Below, one piece after another: positions 29,365 through 39,152 of a DNA stretch of 64,000 bases. The stretch is from positions 2,892,073-2,956,072 of the forward strand of contig NZ_CP011975.1 of the NCBI RefSeq assembly GCF_001047675.1, read 5' to 3'. How positions within the stretch are numbered: the stretch's first letter is position 1; each line of letters begins with the position of its first letter. Made by a program: the position numbers and the translations under genes. Source of the stretch: Yersinia aleksiciae. Its GTDB lineage: Bacteria > Pseudomonadota > Gammaproteobacteria > Enterobacterales > Enterobacteriaceae. A model generated the notes under the pieces. It saw nothing but the letters and a program-made list of their open reading frames with translations. It was not told the DNA's origin and ran no database searches.

Positions 29365-31515
29365 ATGGAAAAGATAATCCCGACGCAAGTTTTTCAAAGC
29401 GAAACCAATGAATGCGGCTTGGCCTGTATCTCGATGCTGGCACAGACGCAAGGCATCAACGCACCCTTGGAAAGCTTGCGGGAGCGCTATCCTGCCTCAC
29501 AACATGGCACCTCACTGGCCACGCTGTGCACTATTTTGTCTGAGTTGGCGATACCGGCTTATCCGGTGGTGTTTGAGCATCAAGAGCTGTCAGCTATTCC
29601 GTTGCCAGCCATCTTGCATTACGGTGCCAGCCATTATGTGCTGCTCGCTTACCGTAAAGGTAACTATGTCTGCGTGATGAACCCAGCTATCGGACAGCAG
29701 CTATTGCCGATGGATGCCCTAAAAGCAGAGATCAGCGGTTATGCGCTGGTGCTGGACCCCGAAACCCCAGCCGATCCTGAAGCCGTGAAGAAGATGGAAC
29801 AGAGTAAGCGACTCAGCGCGCTCGACTGCATGAGCCTGAAAGAGACCGCGAATGTTCGGGGGATCTACTGGCTAATGACGCTGGCGTTCTTGATCTCTCT
29901 GACGCTATTTATCATGCCGACCATGGTCAGCAGCGCGATCAATGATGTGTTCTCTTCTGCGGGCGACAAAGACTTCCCCTACTTCTATTTTCTGCTGGCC
30001 TTTGTGGTCTCCACCTCACTCGCTTTCTGTGTGCGGTACATCACCGAGCGCTACATCAAGCAATTTGTGGTGCTCAATAGCGTCGCCGGTTTTTCCCGTC
30101 TGCTTAGCCATTCGCTCAACTTTTTTGATAAGCGCGCACCGGGCGATATCTTCAGCCGCTTCTCGAACTGGCAAATGGCCGCCACCCAAAAAATTGAGCT
30201 GGATAATGGCCTGCGCACCGACTGGATCATCGGCGCTATTGCGCTCGCAGTGATGTGCTATATGAGCCCATTACTGGCGATGGTATCAGCGGTTGGCGTG
30301 ATGTTGATGGGACTGATCAGTATTTGGGCCATCTACCGTGACCGCTATTACACCCAGCAGTTACAGGTCAAAGGCGCTGAGCAAAGTGATTTCATTCTGG
30401 AAACCATTCAGGGCTTCTCTACCATTAAATCTGCCGGTTTAGCCAGCCAACGCCAAGGGGTATTTGCTGGTCTGGCGCTGTCGCTGTTCAGCGCGTTACA
30501 GAAGAAAAAAATATACGATCAGGTCAAAAATAGCCTCTATCAGCTGATCGGCAGCCTGGAAATGGTGTTCTTTATGCTGCTGGCTTTGCCAATGTTGAAG
30601 CAGGGAACACTGAGTCTGGGCGAGTTTTTCGCCTACAGTTTTGTGCGCGAAATTTTCACCTCGTACATCACCAAGATTTTCTATGCGATTTTGCAGAAAA
30701 ACCAACTACATGTGATTGATATCCGCGCCCGTGACCTGTTCCCGGCAGGGCAGCCAACGTCGCCTGAAAGTCGCTCGTCGATTCCTCCAGCGATCCCGGC
30801 GTTTACCCGCCAGTTGGATTACCAGAAGATCCGTTTTGCCTACGACGCCAGCCAGCCAGTATTGCGCGATTTGTCACTGTCACTGACCCGTGGGCAGAGT
30901 GTGGCGATCATCGGTGAATCCGGTGCTGGGAAAAGTACCCTACTGAAAGTGATGGCAGGATTGATGCCGCCACAGCAAGGGCAGGTGTTGGTCGATGGCG
31001 AACCGGTTGATTTTCAGCAGGCCCACGCGCTGTTCTTCCTGCAAAGTCAGGAGGACATCCTGTTCAACGCCTCGGTATTGCACAATATCACCCTGTTTGA
31101 TGGGCATCTGGATGCGGATAAACGCCAGCGTATTGAGCGCTCACTACAAGGGCTGCAATTAACGGCGGTCATCGATAAATTGCCGGGTGGCCTCAACGCT
31201 CTGGTGCGTGAAAGTCACGCCGCGCTCTCTTTAGGGCAACGCCAACGCTTATTACTGGCCCGTGCGATGTACAGCAATTGTCCGGTTTTGGTTTTGGATG
31301 AACCCACCGCCAATCTGGATGAAGAGACCGCCCATCAAGTGATGAAGACCCTATTGGCTCATTGCCGCGAACACCAGAAAACGCTGATCACCGTGACCCA
31401 CAGTGACCGTGTGCTGCCGATGTTTGATCGGGTTTTCCGCTTGAACGACGGCCAACTGGTGCGTTTCTCTCAATCCGTGACCTCAAGCCACCTCACGCCA
31501 GCGGCGGTTAACTGA
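29365..31515 (+). CDS. C39 peptidase-containing ABC exporter (CvaB/PCAT type)
   Basis: 716 residues, normal for this family. Residues 1-135 are a C39 peptidase domain with Cys17 in TNECGLACISM, the oxyanion glutamine Gln11, and His90 in GASHYVLL. The third triad position, normally Asp in D-P-x-x-G, is Asn106 (MNPAIG). A six-helix membrane domain follows, then the ATPase: GESGAGKSTL, a variant signature LSLGQRQ, and VLVLDEPTANLD. Such exporters cut double-glycine leaders and pass the core peptide across the inner membrane. Its partner is clearly the peptide at 27262. It overlaps the next gene by one base. Confidence 0.92.
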   Translation: MEKIIPTQVFQSETNECGLACISMLAQTQGINAPLESLRERYPASQHGTSLATLCTILSELAIPAYPVVFEHQELSAIPLPAILHYGASHYVLLAYRKGNYVCVMNPAIGQQLLPMDALKAEISGYALVLDPETPADPEAVKKMEQSKRLSALDCMSLKETANVRGIYWLMTLAFLISLTLFIMPTMVSSAINDVFSSAGDKDFPYFYFLLAFVVSTSLAFCVRYITERYIKQFVVLNSVAGFSRLLSHSLNFFDKRAPGDIFSRFSNWQMAATQKIELDNGLRTDWIIGAIALAVMCYMSPLLAMVSAVGVMLMGLISIWAIYRDRYYTQQLQVKGAEQSDFILETIQGFSTIKSAGLASQRQGVFAGLALSLFSALQKKKIYDQVKNSLYQLIGSLEMVFFMLLALPMLKQGTLSLGEFFAYSFVREIFTSYITKIFYAILQKNQLHVIDIRARDLFPAGQPTSPESRSSIPPAIPAFTRQLDYQKIRFAYDASQPVLRDLSLSLTRGQSVAIIGESGAGKSTLLKVMAGLMPPQQGQVLVDGEPVDFQQAHALFFLQSQEDILFNASVLHNITLFDGHLDADKRQRIERSLQGLQLTAVIDKLPGGLNALVRESHAALSLGQRQRLLLARAMYSNCPVLVLDEPTANLDEETAHQVMKTLLAHCREHQKTLITVTHSDRVLPMFDRVFRLNDGQLVRFSQSVTSSHLTPAAVN

Positions 31516-32690
31516 TGCGTATCAATATGACAAGTAAAACACGGCGCTTAGCGCTGATCCTGCTGATTGCCCTGTTGTTGGTGATTGGCGGTGGGGTGGC
31601 GCTATGGCTATCGGATAGTCAGCAGGCTGTCCCCCCTTTAACTGAAACCATTGGTCGCGGTGATATTGAACGAAATGTCATGGCAACCGGCAGCTTAAAA
31701 CCCTCATTGCAAGTCAATGTCGGTGCGCAGGTTAACGGGCAGCTCACCAAACTTTATGTCAAGCAGGGCGACCGCGTGACCCGAGGCCAATTGCTGGCTG
31801 AAATCGACCCCACACTACAGCAGAACGAATTACGTAAAACCGGGGCTGAATTAGAGAGTGCGCAGGCGCAGAAGCAGGCCGCGCAGGCACTGTTACGCCA
31901 ATATTTACTGGAGCTTCGCCGCCAGCAGACCTTGATAAAAGATAATTCGGGCGTGAAAAGCGCGCTGGAAAAAGCACAAGCGCAATACGATAGCCAAGTG
32001 GCGCAGTTACGCGTTAATGAAGCCCTGATTGTGCAGAGCCAAATGGCGATGGAAACAGCCAAAGCCAATCTGGCCTTTACTCGCATCACGGCCCCCATTG
32101 ATGGCGAAGTGCTGGGCATCGTCACCAAAGAGGGACAAACCATTGTCTCCTCACAAAGCGCACCCACAATTCTGGTACTGGCCAATGTCGATACCATGAC
32201 GGTACACACGCGCATTTCCGAAACCGATATTCTCAAAGTCAGTGTCGGGCAGCCGTTATGGTTCTATGTGGTGGCGGATCCTGAGCGCCGTTACGAAAGC
32301 CAAATGGATGCCATTCAGGAAGCGTCTGCGGAGAGTTTACGGGAAGACAGCACTGGACCGCAGCCCAACCAACAGACCTCCGCCATCTATTACAACGGCA
32401 TATTCACTATCGCTAACCGCGAGCGGCTATTGCGCACCTCGATGACGGCACAAGTGTTTATTATCACTGCGCAGGCGAAGAATGTACTGCGCGTGCCACT
32501 CTCTGCGCTGGGTGAACAGCAGCCGAATAAACGCTATCGGGTGCAAGTGGTCAACGGCAAACAGATCGCCACTCGCTGGGTATCCCTTGGCCTGCGTAAT
32601 GCTCAATATGCCGAAGTGAAAGAGGGGCTGAATCAGGGTGATCAGGTGGTGCTAATGGGTGCGCCATCGGGAGCGACCCATGAGCCATAA
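31515..32690 (+). CDS. MacA-like periplasmic adaptor (membrane fusion protein)
   Basis: 391 residues. An N-terminal helix (LALILLIALLLVIGGGVAL) is followed by a lipoyl-like half (VNVGAQVNGQLTKLYVKQGDRV), a long helical hairpin (about 100-175, many Gln and Ala), and the second lipoyl half (FTRITAPIDGEVLGI). The pattern matches MacA more than HlyD. It would bridge an inner membrane ABC transporter to an outer membrane channel. It could serve the following MacB, the preceding C39 exporter, or both. Confidence 0.9.
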   Translation: MRINMTSKTRRLALILLIALLLVIGGGVALWLSDSQQAVPPLTETIGRGDIERNVMATGSLKPSLQVNVGAQVNGQLTKLYVKQGDRVTRGQLLAEIDPTLQQNELRKTGAELESAQAQKQAAQALLRQYLLELRRQQTLIKDNSGVKSALEKAQAQYDSQVAQLRVNEALIVQSQMAMETAKANLAFTRITAPIDGEVLGIVTKEGQTIVSSQSAPTILVLANVDTMTVHTRISETDILKVSVGQPLWFYVVADPERRYESQMDAIQEASAESLREDSTGPQPNQQTSAIYYNGIFTIANRERLLRTSMTAQVFIITAQAKNVLRVPLSALGEQQPNKRYRVQVVNGKQIATRWVSLGLRNAQYAEVKEGLNQGDQVVLMGAPSGATHEP

Positions 32691-34647
32691 CCCTGCTCAT
32701 GCTGACGCGGATCCGCTGATCCAGCTCAAAGGCATTTATCGCCATTTTGCTTCTGGTGCGCAGTCGGTGGCGGTGCTGAAGAACATCTCACTGTCGATTC
32801 ACAGCGGCGAAATGGTGGCGATCATTGGTGCTTCCGGTTCGGGCAAATCGACGCTGATGAACATCATTGGTTGTTTGGATAAGCCGACGCAGGGCGAGAT
32901 GTCGATTCATAACATTTCGACGCGCGAAGCCAGCAGCGAACAGTTGGCGCAATTAAGAAGCCAGTACATCGGTTTTATTTTTCAGCGCTACCACCTGATG
33001 CCCTACTTAACCGCCACCGAAAACGTGGTTATTCCGGCACTCTATACCGCGATGACCGCCGCCGAGCGTCAGGAACGTGCAGCCTACTTGCTGCGTCGTT
33101 TGGGGCTGGGCCAGCATTTGTTGCACAAACCGGCGCAGCTCTCAGGGGGGCAACAGCAGCGGGTGAGTATTGCGCGCGCCCTGATGAATGGCGCGGGCAT
33201 TATTCTGGCGGATGAGCCCACCGGGGCGCTGGACAGTGCCAGCGGGCAGGAGCTGATGGGGATTCTCCACGGCCTGCATCAGTCCGGTCACACCATTATT
33301 ATCGTGACCCACGATCGCAATATCGCCAATCAGGCCCAGCGCATTATCGAGATCAGCGACGGTGAAATCATTGCCGATCGTCACAACTCGGTGGCTGAAA
33401 GCACCGTGGTTCATGCGGCGTTACCCGCCACTGTTGCCACTGGCCGCCCGCACTGGTGGTTAAGTGTGCGCGAAGCGATAAAAATGGCCTGGCGCTCACT
33501 GCTCGGCCACCGTATTCGCGCTTTTTTATCGATGCTGGGCATCATTATCGGCATTTCGTCGGTGGTCTCCTCCATGGCAGTAGGGGAAGGCGCACGGCAA
33601 GAAATCCTCAGTGAAATCAGTCAGCTTGGCACCAGTACGCTGGATATTCGCCCCGGACTGGGCTGGGATAAACCGCGCCCTGACCTGGAACGCTCCCTCA
33701 CTCCGGTGGATGTGGCGTTGCTCAGCCAGCAACCTTACGTCGATAGCTTGTCACCGGTGGTCAGCAAAATGGTGACGGCGGTGCGTGGCGATAAAAAAGT
33801 GATGATCAATCTTTCTGGGGTTAGCAGCGGTTACTTTCAGGTGGAAGGGCTGAACTTTATTAACGGCGCGGGCTTTGGCTCAAGCCATGTCAGCACCCGT
33901 GAGCCGGTGGTTGTCCTGCAACCTGAACTCAGTGACACACTGTTTGCTGGTGGGGAAAACCCGATTGGCGAGATTGTGCAACTCGACGGTATTCCGTTAC
34001 GGGTGATAGGGGTCGCCAAACGCTCAGGTATGCAGTTCGGCGGATTACTGAGCGCATGGATGCCCTATACCTCGCTAACCGAGCGCATCTCCGGAGAGAT
34101 GCCATTGGAGTCGATCACCCTGCGAGTGCGAGAGGGTTTTGAGCTGAATGCGGCCCAGCGCGAAGTTGAGATGCTGCTGGATCAGGCCCATCGTCAGCGT
34201 GACTTTTTTATTCTGAGCAATGATGAAATGAGCAAAGCCATCCAGAAAACCTCTGATTCGATGACGCTGCTGATCACGGCAATTGCCGCCATTTCGCTGT
34301 TGGTGGGGGGGGTTGGCGTGATGAACATCATGTTGGTGTCGGTCACCGAGCGCACCCACGAAATCGGGATTCGCCTGTCAGTCGGTGCACGGCAGAGCGA
34401 CATCATGCTCCAGTTCTTGATTGAGGCAGTGGTGATCTGCACCCTCGGCGGTTTGATTGGCATCGCCGGTTCGGCCCTGGCTGGGGTGGTTTTCTCGTGG
34501 GTGACGGAGACGTTCACCATGATTTTCACTTGGCAGCCGTTGGTGATGGCGTGCAGTTTCTCTGCGCTTATTGGGCTGGGATTCGGCTTCTTCCCCGCAC
34601 GCAATGCCGCGCGTTTACACCCGACCGAGGCGTTGGCTCGAGAATGA
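32680..34647 (+). CDS. MacB-like ABC transporter
   Basis: 655 residues from ATG 32680, with GGGAG upstream and an 11-base overlap with the adaptor gene. The N-terminal ATPase has [23 protein letters not shown] and [11 protein letters not shown]. Four transmembrane helices with a large periplasmic domain between the first two follow, ending with the FtsX-type segment [20 protein letters not shown]. MacB drives tripartite efflux of peptides, siderophores or lipids from the periplasm through TolC. Here it could expel the matured peptide after periplasmic processing. Confidence 0.92.
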   Translation: MSHNPAHADADPLIQLKGIYRHFASGAQSVAVLKNISLSIHSGEMVAIIGASGSGKSTLMNIIGCLDKPTQGEMSIHNISTREASSEQLAQLRSQYIGFIFQRYHLMPYLTATENVVIPALYTAMTAAERQERAAYLLRRLGLGQHLLHKPAQLSGGQQQRVSIARALMNGAGIILADEPTGALDSASGQELMGILHGLHQSGHTIIIVTHDRNIANQAQRIIEISDGEIIADRHNSVAESTVVHAALPATVATGRPHWWLSVREAIKMAWRSLLGHRIRAFLSMLGIIIGISSVVSSMAVGEGARQEILSEISQLGTSTLDIRPGLGWDKPRPDLERSLTPVDVALLSQQPYVDSLSPVVSKMVTAVRGDKKVMINLSGVSSGYFQVEGLNFINGAGFGSSHVSTREPVVVLQPELSDTLFAGGENPIGEIVQLDGIPLRVIGVAKRSGMQFGGLLSAWMPYTSLTERISGEMPLESITLRVREGFELNAAQREVEMLLDQAHRQRDFFILSNDEMSKAIQKTSDSMTLLITAIAAISLLVGGVGVMNIMLVSVTERTHEIGIRLSVGARQSDIMLQFLIEAVVICTLGGLIGIAGSALAGVVFSWVTETFTMIFTWQPLVMACSFSALIGLGFGFFPARNAARLHPTEALARE

Positions 34648-36056
34648 ATAGATTGATTAATGCAGGGCTAATTGCTCTGTTGCTCACCGGTTGCGGCTCT
34701 CTGCTGAAAAGTGATTATCAGCGGCCAATGTTGTCAGTGCCCGACGAATGGCGGGTTAAGGACAGTGGCGGCGGCTACCTGAACCACAGCGTGCACTGGT
34801 GGGAGAATTTCGATGATCCGCAACTGTCGGAAAGCATCAACCGCATGTTGGTCAGCAACAATGATCTGGCGGCAGCAGGGCTGAAGTTACAGCAGGCGCG
34901 GCTCACGGCAGGGCTGACCAATACCAATATGACCCCGAATGTCACGCTGAACGGTACGGGCAGCAATACCCGTTCGCTGAATGAAAATACTCAGCCGCGA
35001 GAGAGCTATAGTACCTCGCTGGGTTTGAGCTACGAACTGGATTTATGGGGCAAACTGGCCCGCGCCCGCGAGCAATCGGCGTGGCTGGTGAACGCCACTG
35101 AACAGGATCGTCAGGAAACGGCGCTCTCGCTGATTGGTATCACTGCGGATCTCTACTGGCAGATTGCCAAATTCAATCAGCAGCTGGGTTATCAACAGAC
35201 GGCATTGGCTATCTCGCAGGAGACGCTAAAAATGGTGCAATCACGGCTGGCGGCCGGTGATGCGAGTGAGATTGAGCTGTTGCAGGCGCAGCAGTCGTTG
35301 TTGGATCGCCAAAACCAGTATCAAAATCTCGAACAGCAGCGGGAAGCGGCGCGCAATGCCATGGCGCTGCTGTTTAACCGTGCGCCTGATTATCGTCAGG
35401 CAGAACGTCAGTCATTGGATCTCCAGCAGCAGGTGCCAATCGCGGAAAGTTTGCCACTACAGGTCATTGCCCAGCGGCCCGATGTGCAGGCCGCCGAGTG
35501 GCGCTTGCGTGCCGCATTGGCCGGTTCGGATGTCGCCAAACTGAATTTCTATCCGACACTCTCGCTGGGTGCCACCTTGGATGCGGGTAGCGCGGTGTTT
35601 TCACAGTGGTTTAGCAACCCGAGCCGTACCCTAAGTGCCAGTGGCGCATTGCCCTTCCTACAATGGAATACCGTGCAGCTCACCATCGACCAGTCAAAAC
35701 TGGACGTGCAATTGGCTGCCGTTGATTTCCGCCGCAAGGTCTATAGCGCACTGAAAGATGTGGATGACGCGATGACCCAGCGGCTGAGCTACCAGAAACA
35801 GAAACAGAATCAGTGGCAGAACCTGCAACTTAGCCAACGTCGGTTGAGCCTAACCAACAGCCAATATCAGGCGGGTGCTATCTCATTTCAGACCTTACTG
35901 GACGCGCAGGATGCCCTGCTGACCAGTGAAACCAGTTTGCTCGAACTGCAATATAACTACCTGAATGCCACCATGAAATTATGGTTAGCCCTTGGCGGCG
36001 GCGTAGTGAGCAGTGGAGTCGATAACAGTAAGGACAGTAAAGGAATTAAATCATGA
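34644..36056 (+). CDS. NodT/TolC-like outer membrane factor lipoprotein
   Basis: 470 residues from ATG 34644, overlapping macB-like by four bases. The signal peptide ends in the lipobox LLTGC (Cys17). Two repeats of the outer membrane efflux domain carry long helices and short strands (SYELDLWGKLARAREQ, QRPDVQAAEWRLRAA, SYQAGAISFQTLLDAQ-like segments). It forms the outer membrane channel of the tripartite pump encoded just upstream. Having a dedicated channel in addition to the host TolC suggests a self-contained export unit. Confidence 0.9.
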   Translation: MNRLINAGLIALLLTGCGSLLKSDYQRPMLSVPDEWRVKDSGGGYLNHSVHWWENFDDPQLSESINRMLVSNNDLAAAGLKLQQARLTAGLTNTNMTPNVTLNGTGSNTRSLNENTQPRESYSTSLGLSYELDLWGKLARAREQSAWLVNATEQDRQETALSLIGITADLYWQIAKFNQQLGYQQTALAISQETLKMVQSRLAAGDASEIELLQAQQSLLDRQNQYQNLEQQREAARNAMALLFNRAPDYRQAERQSLDLQQQVPIAESLPLQVIAQRPDVQAAEWRLRAALAGSDVAKLNFYPTLSLGATLDAGSAVFSQWFSNPSRTLSASGALPFLQWNTVQLTIDQSKLDVQLAAVDFRRKVYSALKDVDDAMTQRLSYQKQKQNQWQNLQLSQRRLSLTNSQYQAGAISFQTLLDAQDALLTSETSLLELQYNYLNATMKLWLALGGGVVSSGVDNSKDSKGIKS

Positions 36057-37303
36057 CGAAGACAGATAAACAGCGCCGCGTTGTCGTAACCGGTTACGGC
36101 AGCGTGACCCCGATGGGCATGACGGCACAGCAGAGTTGGGACGCCATTATGGATTACCAACTGGGTTACCGTTATTACGATAAGTCTGAGCAGGGCATCA
36201 AGTCGCGCTTTTTTGGCTTGCTTGACGCTGAACCTAATCTGAAATCGGTCCCTGCGGCCATTCGCCGCCGCCTACCGCGCTATGCCCGACTGGCACTGGC
36301 GGCAGCACGAGAAGCCATGGGCATGGCGTTCGGCGAGCAGTCGCCGGAAGCTTATTATGATTTGCTGGATTGTGGCACCATCATCGGCAGCGGCTGGGCC
36401 GGGCAAGATGAGACCCATGATAACTACGAAGGTTATCTGGAAACCGGGCTGGGTACACCTTTCGGCTGCTTCCTGTCGATGCCGAATGCCGGTACTGCCG
36501 CCTGTAGCTTGTACTGGGGATTACGGGGTTATCAGAACTCACCGATCGCCGCTTGCGCCACCGGCACTATCGCCATTGGTGATGCATTTGAAATTATCCG
36601 CAGCGGCCGCGCATCAATGATGCTGGCAGGGGCGGGTGAATCACTGCGCAGCGATGCGGCGGTGTGGAATATCGACATTCTGGGCGCACTGGCGCGCGAG
36701 CAAGAGGATGTCACCAAAGCCAGCTGCCCGTTTAGTCTGGATCGCAATGGTTTTGTGCTCTCTGAGGGCGCGGCAGTCTTGTGCCTCGAAGAGCGCGAAG
36801 GGGCGATTGCTCGCGGCGCGACTATCCTCGGCGAGATCAAAGGCTACGGTAACTACTCCGATGCCTTTGACTTTACTGCACCAGCAGAAGACCGCGTGGC
36901 GCGGGTGAAAACTATTCGCCACGCCTTGCAGCAGGCGGGTTTGAGCGCCGAAGAGATTGATTACGTTAACCTGCACGGCACCTCGACTCAGCTTAACGAT
37001 CTGAATGAAACGCAATCCATCAAGCAGGCATTTGGTGATGCGGCTTATACCACAGCACTGTCCAGCACCAAATCCTACTCCGGCCATTTGATTGCCGCAG
37101 CGGGCAGCTTTGAATCGATTATCTGCCTGCAAGCGCTGAAGCATCAGATCATGCCCGCGACCTGTAACCTGAAAAATGCCGATCCGCAGTGCGATCTGGA
37201 CTACATCAGTGAAGGGCATCGGCCAAAAGCTTTGCGCAATACGCTAAACCTCAGCTTCGGCTTTGGTGGGGCGAACGCCGCATTGGTTATCGGGTTGGAT
37301 TGA
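36053..37303 (+). CDS. Beta-ketoacyl-ACP synthase (FabF/KAS II-like)
   Basis: 416 residues. The Cys-His-His triad is complete: Cys168 in AACATGT, His308 in NLHGTSTQ and His345 in SGHLIAA. The enzyme would therefore condense malonyl-ACP with an acyl primer, unlike a chain-length factor, which lacks the cysteine. It overlaps the outer membrane channel gene by four bases. It is a second, specialised ketosynthase outside the fab operon, dedicated to this cluster. Confidence 0.92.
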   Translation: MTKTDKQRRVVVTGYGSVTPMGMTAQQSWDAIMDYQLGYRYYDKSEQGIKSRFFGLLDAEPNLKSVPAAIRRRLPRYARLALAAAREAMGMAFGEQSPEAYYDLLDCGTIIGSGWAGQDETHDNYEGYLETGLGTPFGCFLSMPNAGTAACSLYWGLRGYQNSPIAACATGTIAIGDAFEIIRSGRASMMLAGAGESLRSDAAVWNIDILGALAREQEDVTKASCPFSLDRNGFVLSEGAAVLCLEEREGAIARGATILGEIKGYGNYSDAFDFTAPAEDRVARVKTIRHALQQAGLSAEEIDYVNLHGTSTQLNDLNETQSIKQAFGDAAYTTALSSTKSYSGHLIAAAGSFESIICLQALKHQIMPATCNLKNADPQCDLDYISEGHRPKALRNTLNLSFGFGGANAALVIGLD

Positions 37304-37305
37304 GC

Positions 37306-38112
37306 ATGATCTTTAACTACACCCTCAGCGATGCTGAACGTTGGGCTAAGTTTTCCGGCGATTACAACCCGATCCACTTTGATCTGCAACATGCGCAGCA
37401 TCTGGGTCTACAGCAACTCACGGTTCACGGTATGCGCGCGATGCTGGATATCAAATATCAGCTCAGTGCGGCGCTATTACCGGCTATGCCTCAGGCGGAT
37501 TTCCTGCGGTTTAATGTGCGCTTGCGCCAGCCAGTGCTGTGCCACACGGCCTATCAGTTACAACTCAGTGAGGCCGTGGGGCAAGTCAGTGGCAATCTGC
37601 TGGATATGGGGACTGGCGAAAGCTGCTTCAACAGCAAATTGCGCAGCGGGCCCGCGCTGGAACAGATGAAAAGTGGTCAATGGACTTCACTATCGGCGGA
37701 ACAAGTTCATCAGTTCAGCCAGCAATTTCCTGGCAATGCATCAGAACCCAATGAGTGTTGGGGATTTTTCGACGCGCTGCTGTTTAAGCTGTTAGTGGCC
37801 GCCCCGGAAACGTTGGCAAGCGCTAAAGAGGTGTTGCCGGGGATTCAGGCGGACACCTTGATTGATATTTTCAAGCATGTGCCTGTCATCCAGACCCACC
37901 ATGACGTGCATTTTAGTGCGGATTTACTGCGCACCAACCCGCATTTATTTGTCCGTAGTGCGCTGCAATACAGCATCGAACCGACGTTAATCGTTGGTAA
38001 TGCCGAAGAGGGTTGGGTATTGCGCGCCGCGATTCAGGCCTGGTCAGACGCCGGACCCTTAATCACTACCGCCGTAACATTAAAAACGTGGCCATTAGCC
38101 GCGACTCAATAA
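37306..38112 (+). CDS. MaoC-like hot-dog dehydratase
   Basis: 268 residues from ATG 37306. The N-terminus contains the hydratase-2 motif FSGDYNPIHFD with Asp19 and His24, followed by VHGMRAMLDI, as in MaoC-type (R)-hydroxyacyl dehydratases. The C-terminal half probably forms a second, degenerate hot-dog fold. It would remove water from the 3-hydroxyacyl-ACP made by the reductase encoded two genes later. The earlier TTG in frame overlaps the ketosynthase gene and is less likely as a start. Confidence 0.78.
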   Translation: MIFNYTLSDAERWAKFSGDYNPIHFDLQHAQHLGLQQLTVHGMRAMLDIKYQLSAALLPAMPQADFLRFNVRLRQPVLCHTAYQLQLSEAVGQVSGNLLDMGTGESCFNSKLRSGPALEQMKSGQWTSLSAEQVHQFSQQFPGNASEPNECWGFFDALLFKLLVAAPETLASAKEVLPGIQADTLIDIFKHVPVIQTHHDVHFSADLLRTNPHLFVRSALQYSIEPTLIVGNAEEGWVLRAAIQAWSDAGPLITTAVTLKTWPLAATQ

Positions 38113-38122
38113 GGAATTGACC

Positions 38123-38371
38123 ATGGAAAAGTATCAACACGTTTATGACACCGTTTGCGAAATGTTGTGTGACGCTAAAGATTTGGAAATGTCAGCACTC
38201 TCACCTGAGATGTCGCTGCATCAGCTGAAACTCGACAGCCTGGATTACGTCGAACTGATGGTGCTGGCAAAGCGCGAATTCGGTGCCACGCTGAATGCCG
38301 AGATGTTTATGGAACACCCAGATATGACGTTAGGCGAGCTTTGCCAGAAATTAGCTGAGCAGAAGAAGTAA
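38123..38371 (+). CDS. Acyl carrier protein
   Basis: 82 residues, acidic, with the phosphopantetheine attachment motif LKLDSLDYVEL; the attachment serine is Ser39. AAGGAA sits just before ATG 38123. It is a dedicated carrier for the ketosynthase, dehydratase and reductase encoded around it. No phosphopantetheinyl transferase gene lies in the cluster, so a host enzyme such as AcpS would have to load it. Confidence 0.93.
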   Translation: MEKYQHVYDTVCEMLCDAKDLEMSALSPEMSLHQLKLDSLDYVELMVLAKREFGATLNAEMFMEHPDMTLGELCQKLAEQKK

Positions 38372-38375
38372 TATT

Positions 38376-39110
38376 ATGAGCAGGAAATGGGTATTGATTA
38401 CCGGCGGCAGCCGTGGCATTGGCCGTGCACTGGTTGAAGAGCTGGCGAAAGAGTGGGATGTGGTTTTTACCTGGCGTAGCGGTGAGCAACAGAGCGGCGA
38501 AGTGATAGAGAGCTGTGCAGGGCTACCCGGCTCGGTGACCCACTACCGCTGTGATGGCAGCAACGAAGCAGATGTTGACCAGTTAGCTCCGCTGCTGTTG
38601 GAGAAATATGGCCCGCCCGGTGCGGTTATCCATAATGCGGGCATTACCGGTGACAGCTTACACATTCAGCAAAATGGCGAGAACTGGCGCAATGTGCTGG
38701 ACACCAATCTGAATGCCGTCTTCTACTGGAACAAGCATCTATTGCCGCAGATGATGATGCAGGGCGAGGGCGCAGTTCTGCTGATGTCTTCGGTCACCGC
38801 CATCAAAGGCAATATTGGGCAGAGCGCCTATGGTGCCAGTAAAGCGGCAATGATTGGCCTCGGCCGCTCGCTGGCGCTGGAGATGGGGCGTTTTGGTATT
38901 CGGGTAAACTGCTTGTTGCCGGGGATCATCGACAGCGACATGACGCGCGCGATGCCTGCCGATGCCTTAAAAGGGCTGCGTAAACAGATACCGTTGCGGC
39001 GCTTGGGTGACGTGCAAGAGGTCGCCCGCGTCAGCGCCTTTATGATTGGCGATGACAGCCGCTACATGACCGGCCAGACCCTGGTGCTGGACGGTGGGTT
39101 AACGGCTTAA
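38376..39110 (+). CDS. 3-oxoacyl-ACP reductase (FabG-like SDR)
   Basis: 244 residues, the FabG length. It has TGGSRGIGRAL, HNAGITGD, and the triad Ser139, Tyr152, Lys156 (YGASK), ending with GQTLVLDGGLTA. It would reduce the ketoacyl-ACP made by the local ketosynthase. Four bases separate it from the ACP gene, and it is the last gene of the operon; a short hairpin (TTGCCA-CGGA-TGGCAA) follows near 39126. No enoyl reductase is present, so chains may stay unsaturated or be completed by host FabI. Confidence 0.93.
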   Translation: MSRKWVLITGGSRGIGRALVEELAKEWDVVFTWRSGEQQSGEVIESCAGLPGSVTHYRCDGSNEADVDQLAPLLLEKYGPPGAVIHNAGITGDSLHIQQNGENWRNVLDTNLNAVFYWNKHLLPQMMMQGEGAVLLMSSVTAIKGNIGQSAYGASKAAMIGLGRSLALEMGRFGIRVNCLLPGIIDSDMTRAMPADALKGLRKQIPLRRLGDVQEVARVSAFMIGDDSRYMTGQTLVLDGGLTA

Positions 39111-39152
39111 TGTACTGAATCACTGTTGCCACGGATGGCAATCAAAACCGCC

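Noticed and set aside
34305..34312. Run of eight G in the macB-like gene as a possible phase-variation tract
   Set aside because: It encodes the conserved G-G-V-G motif of the family and is short; no sign of slippage can be seen from one sequence.
36641..37219. 192-codon open frame opposite the ketosynthase
   Set aside because: Antisense shadow; the plus-strand gene has complete catalytic motifs.
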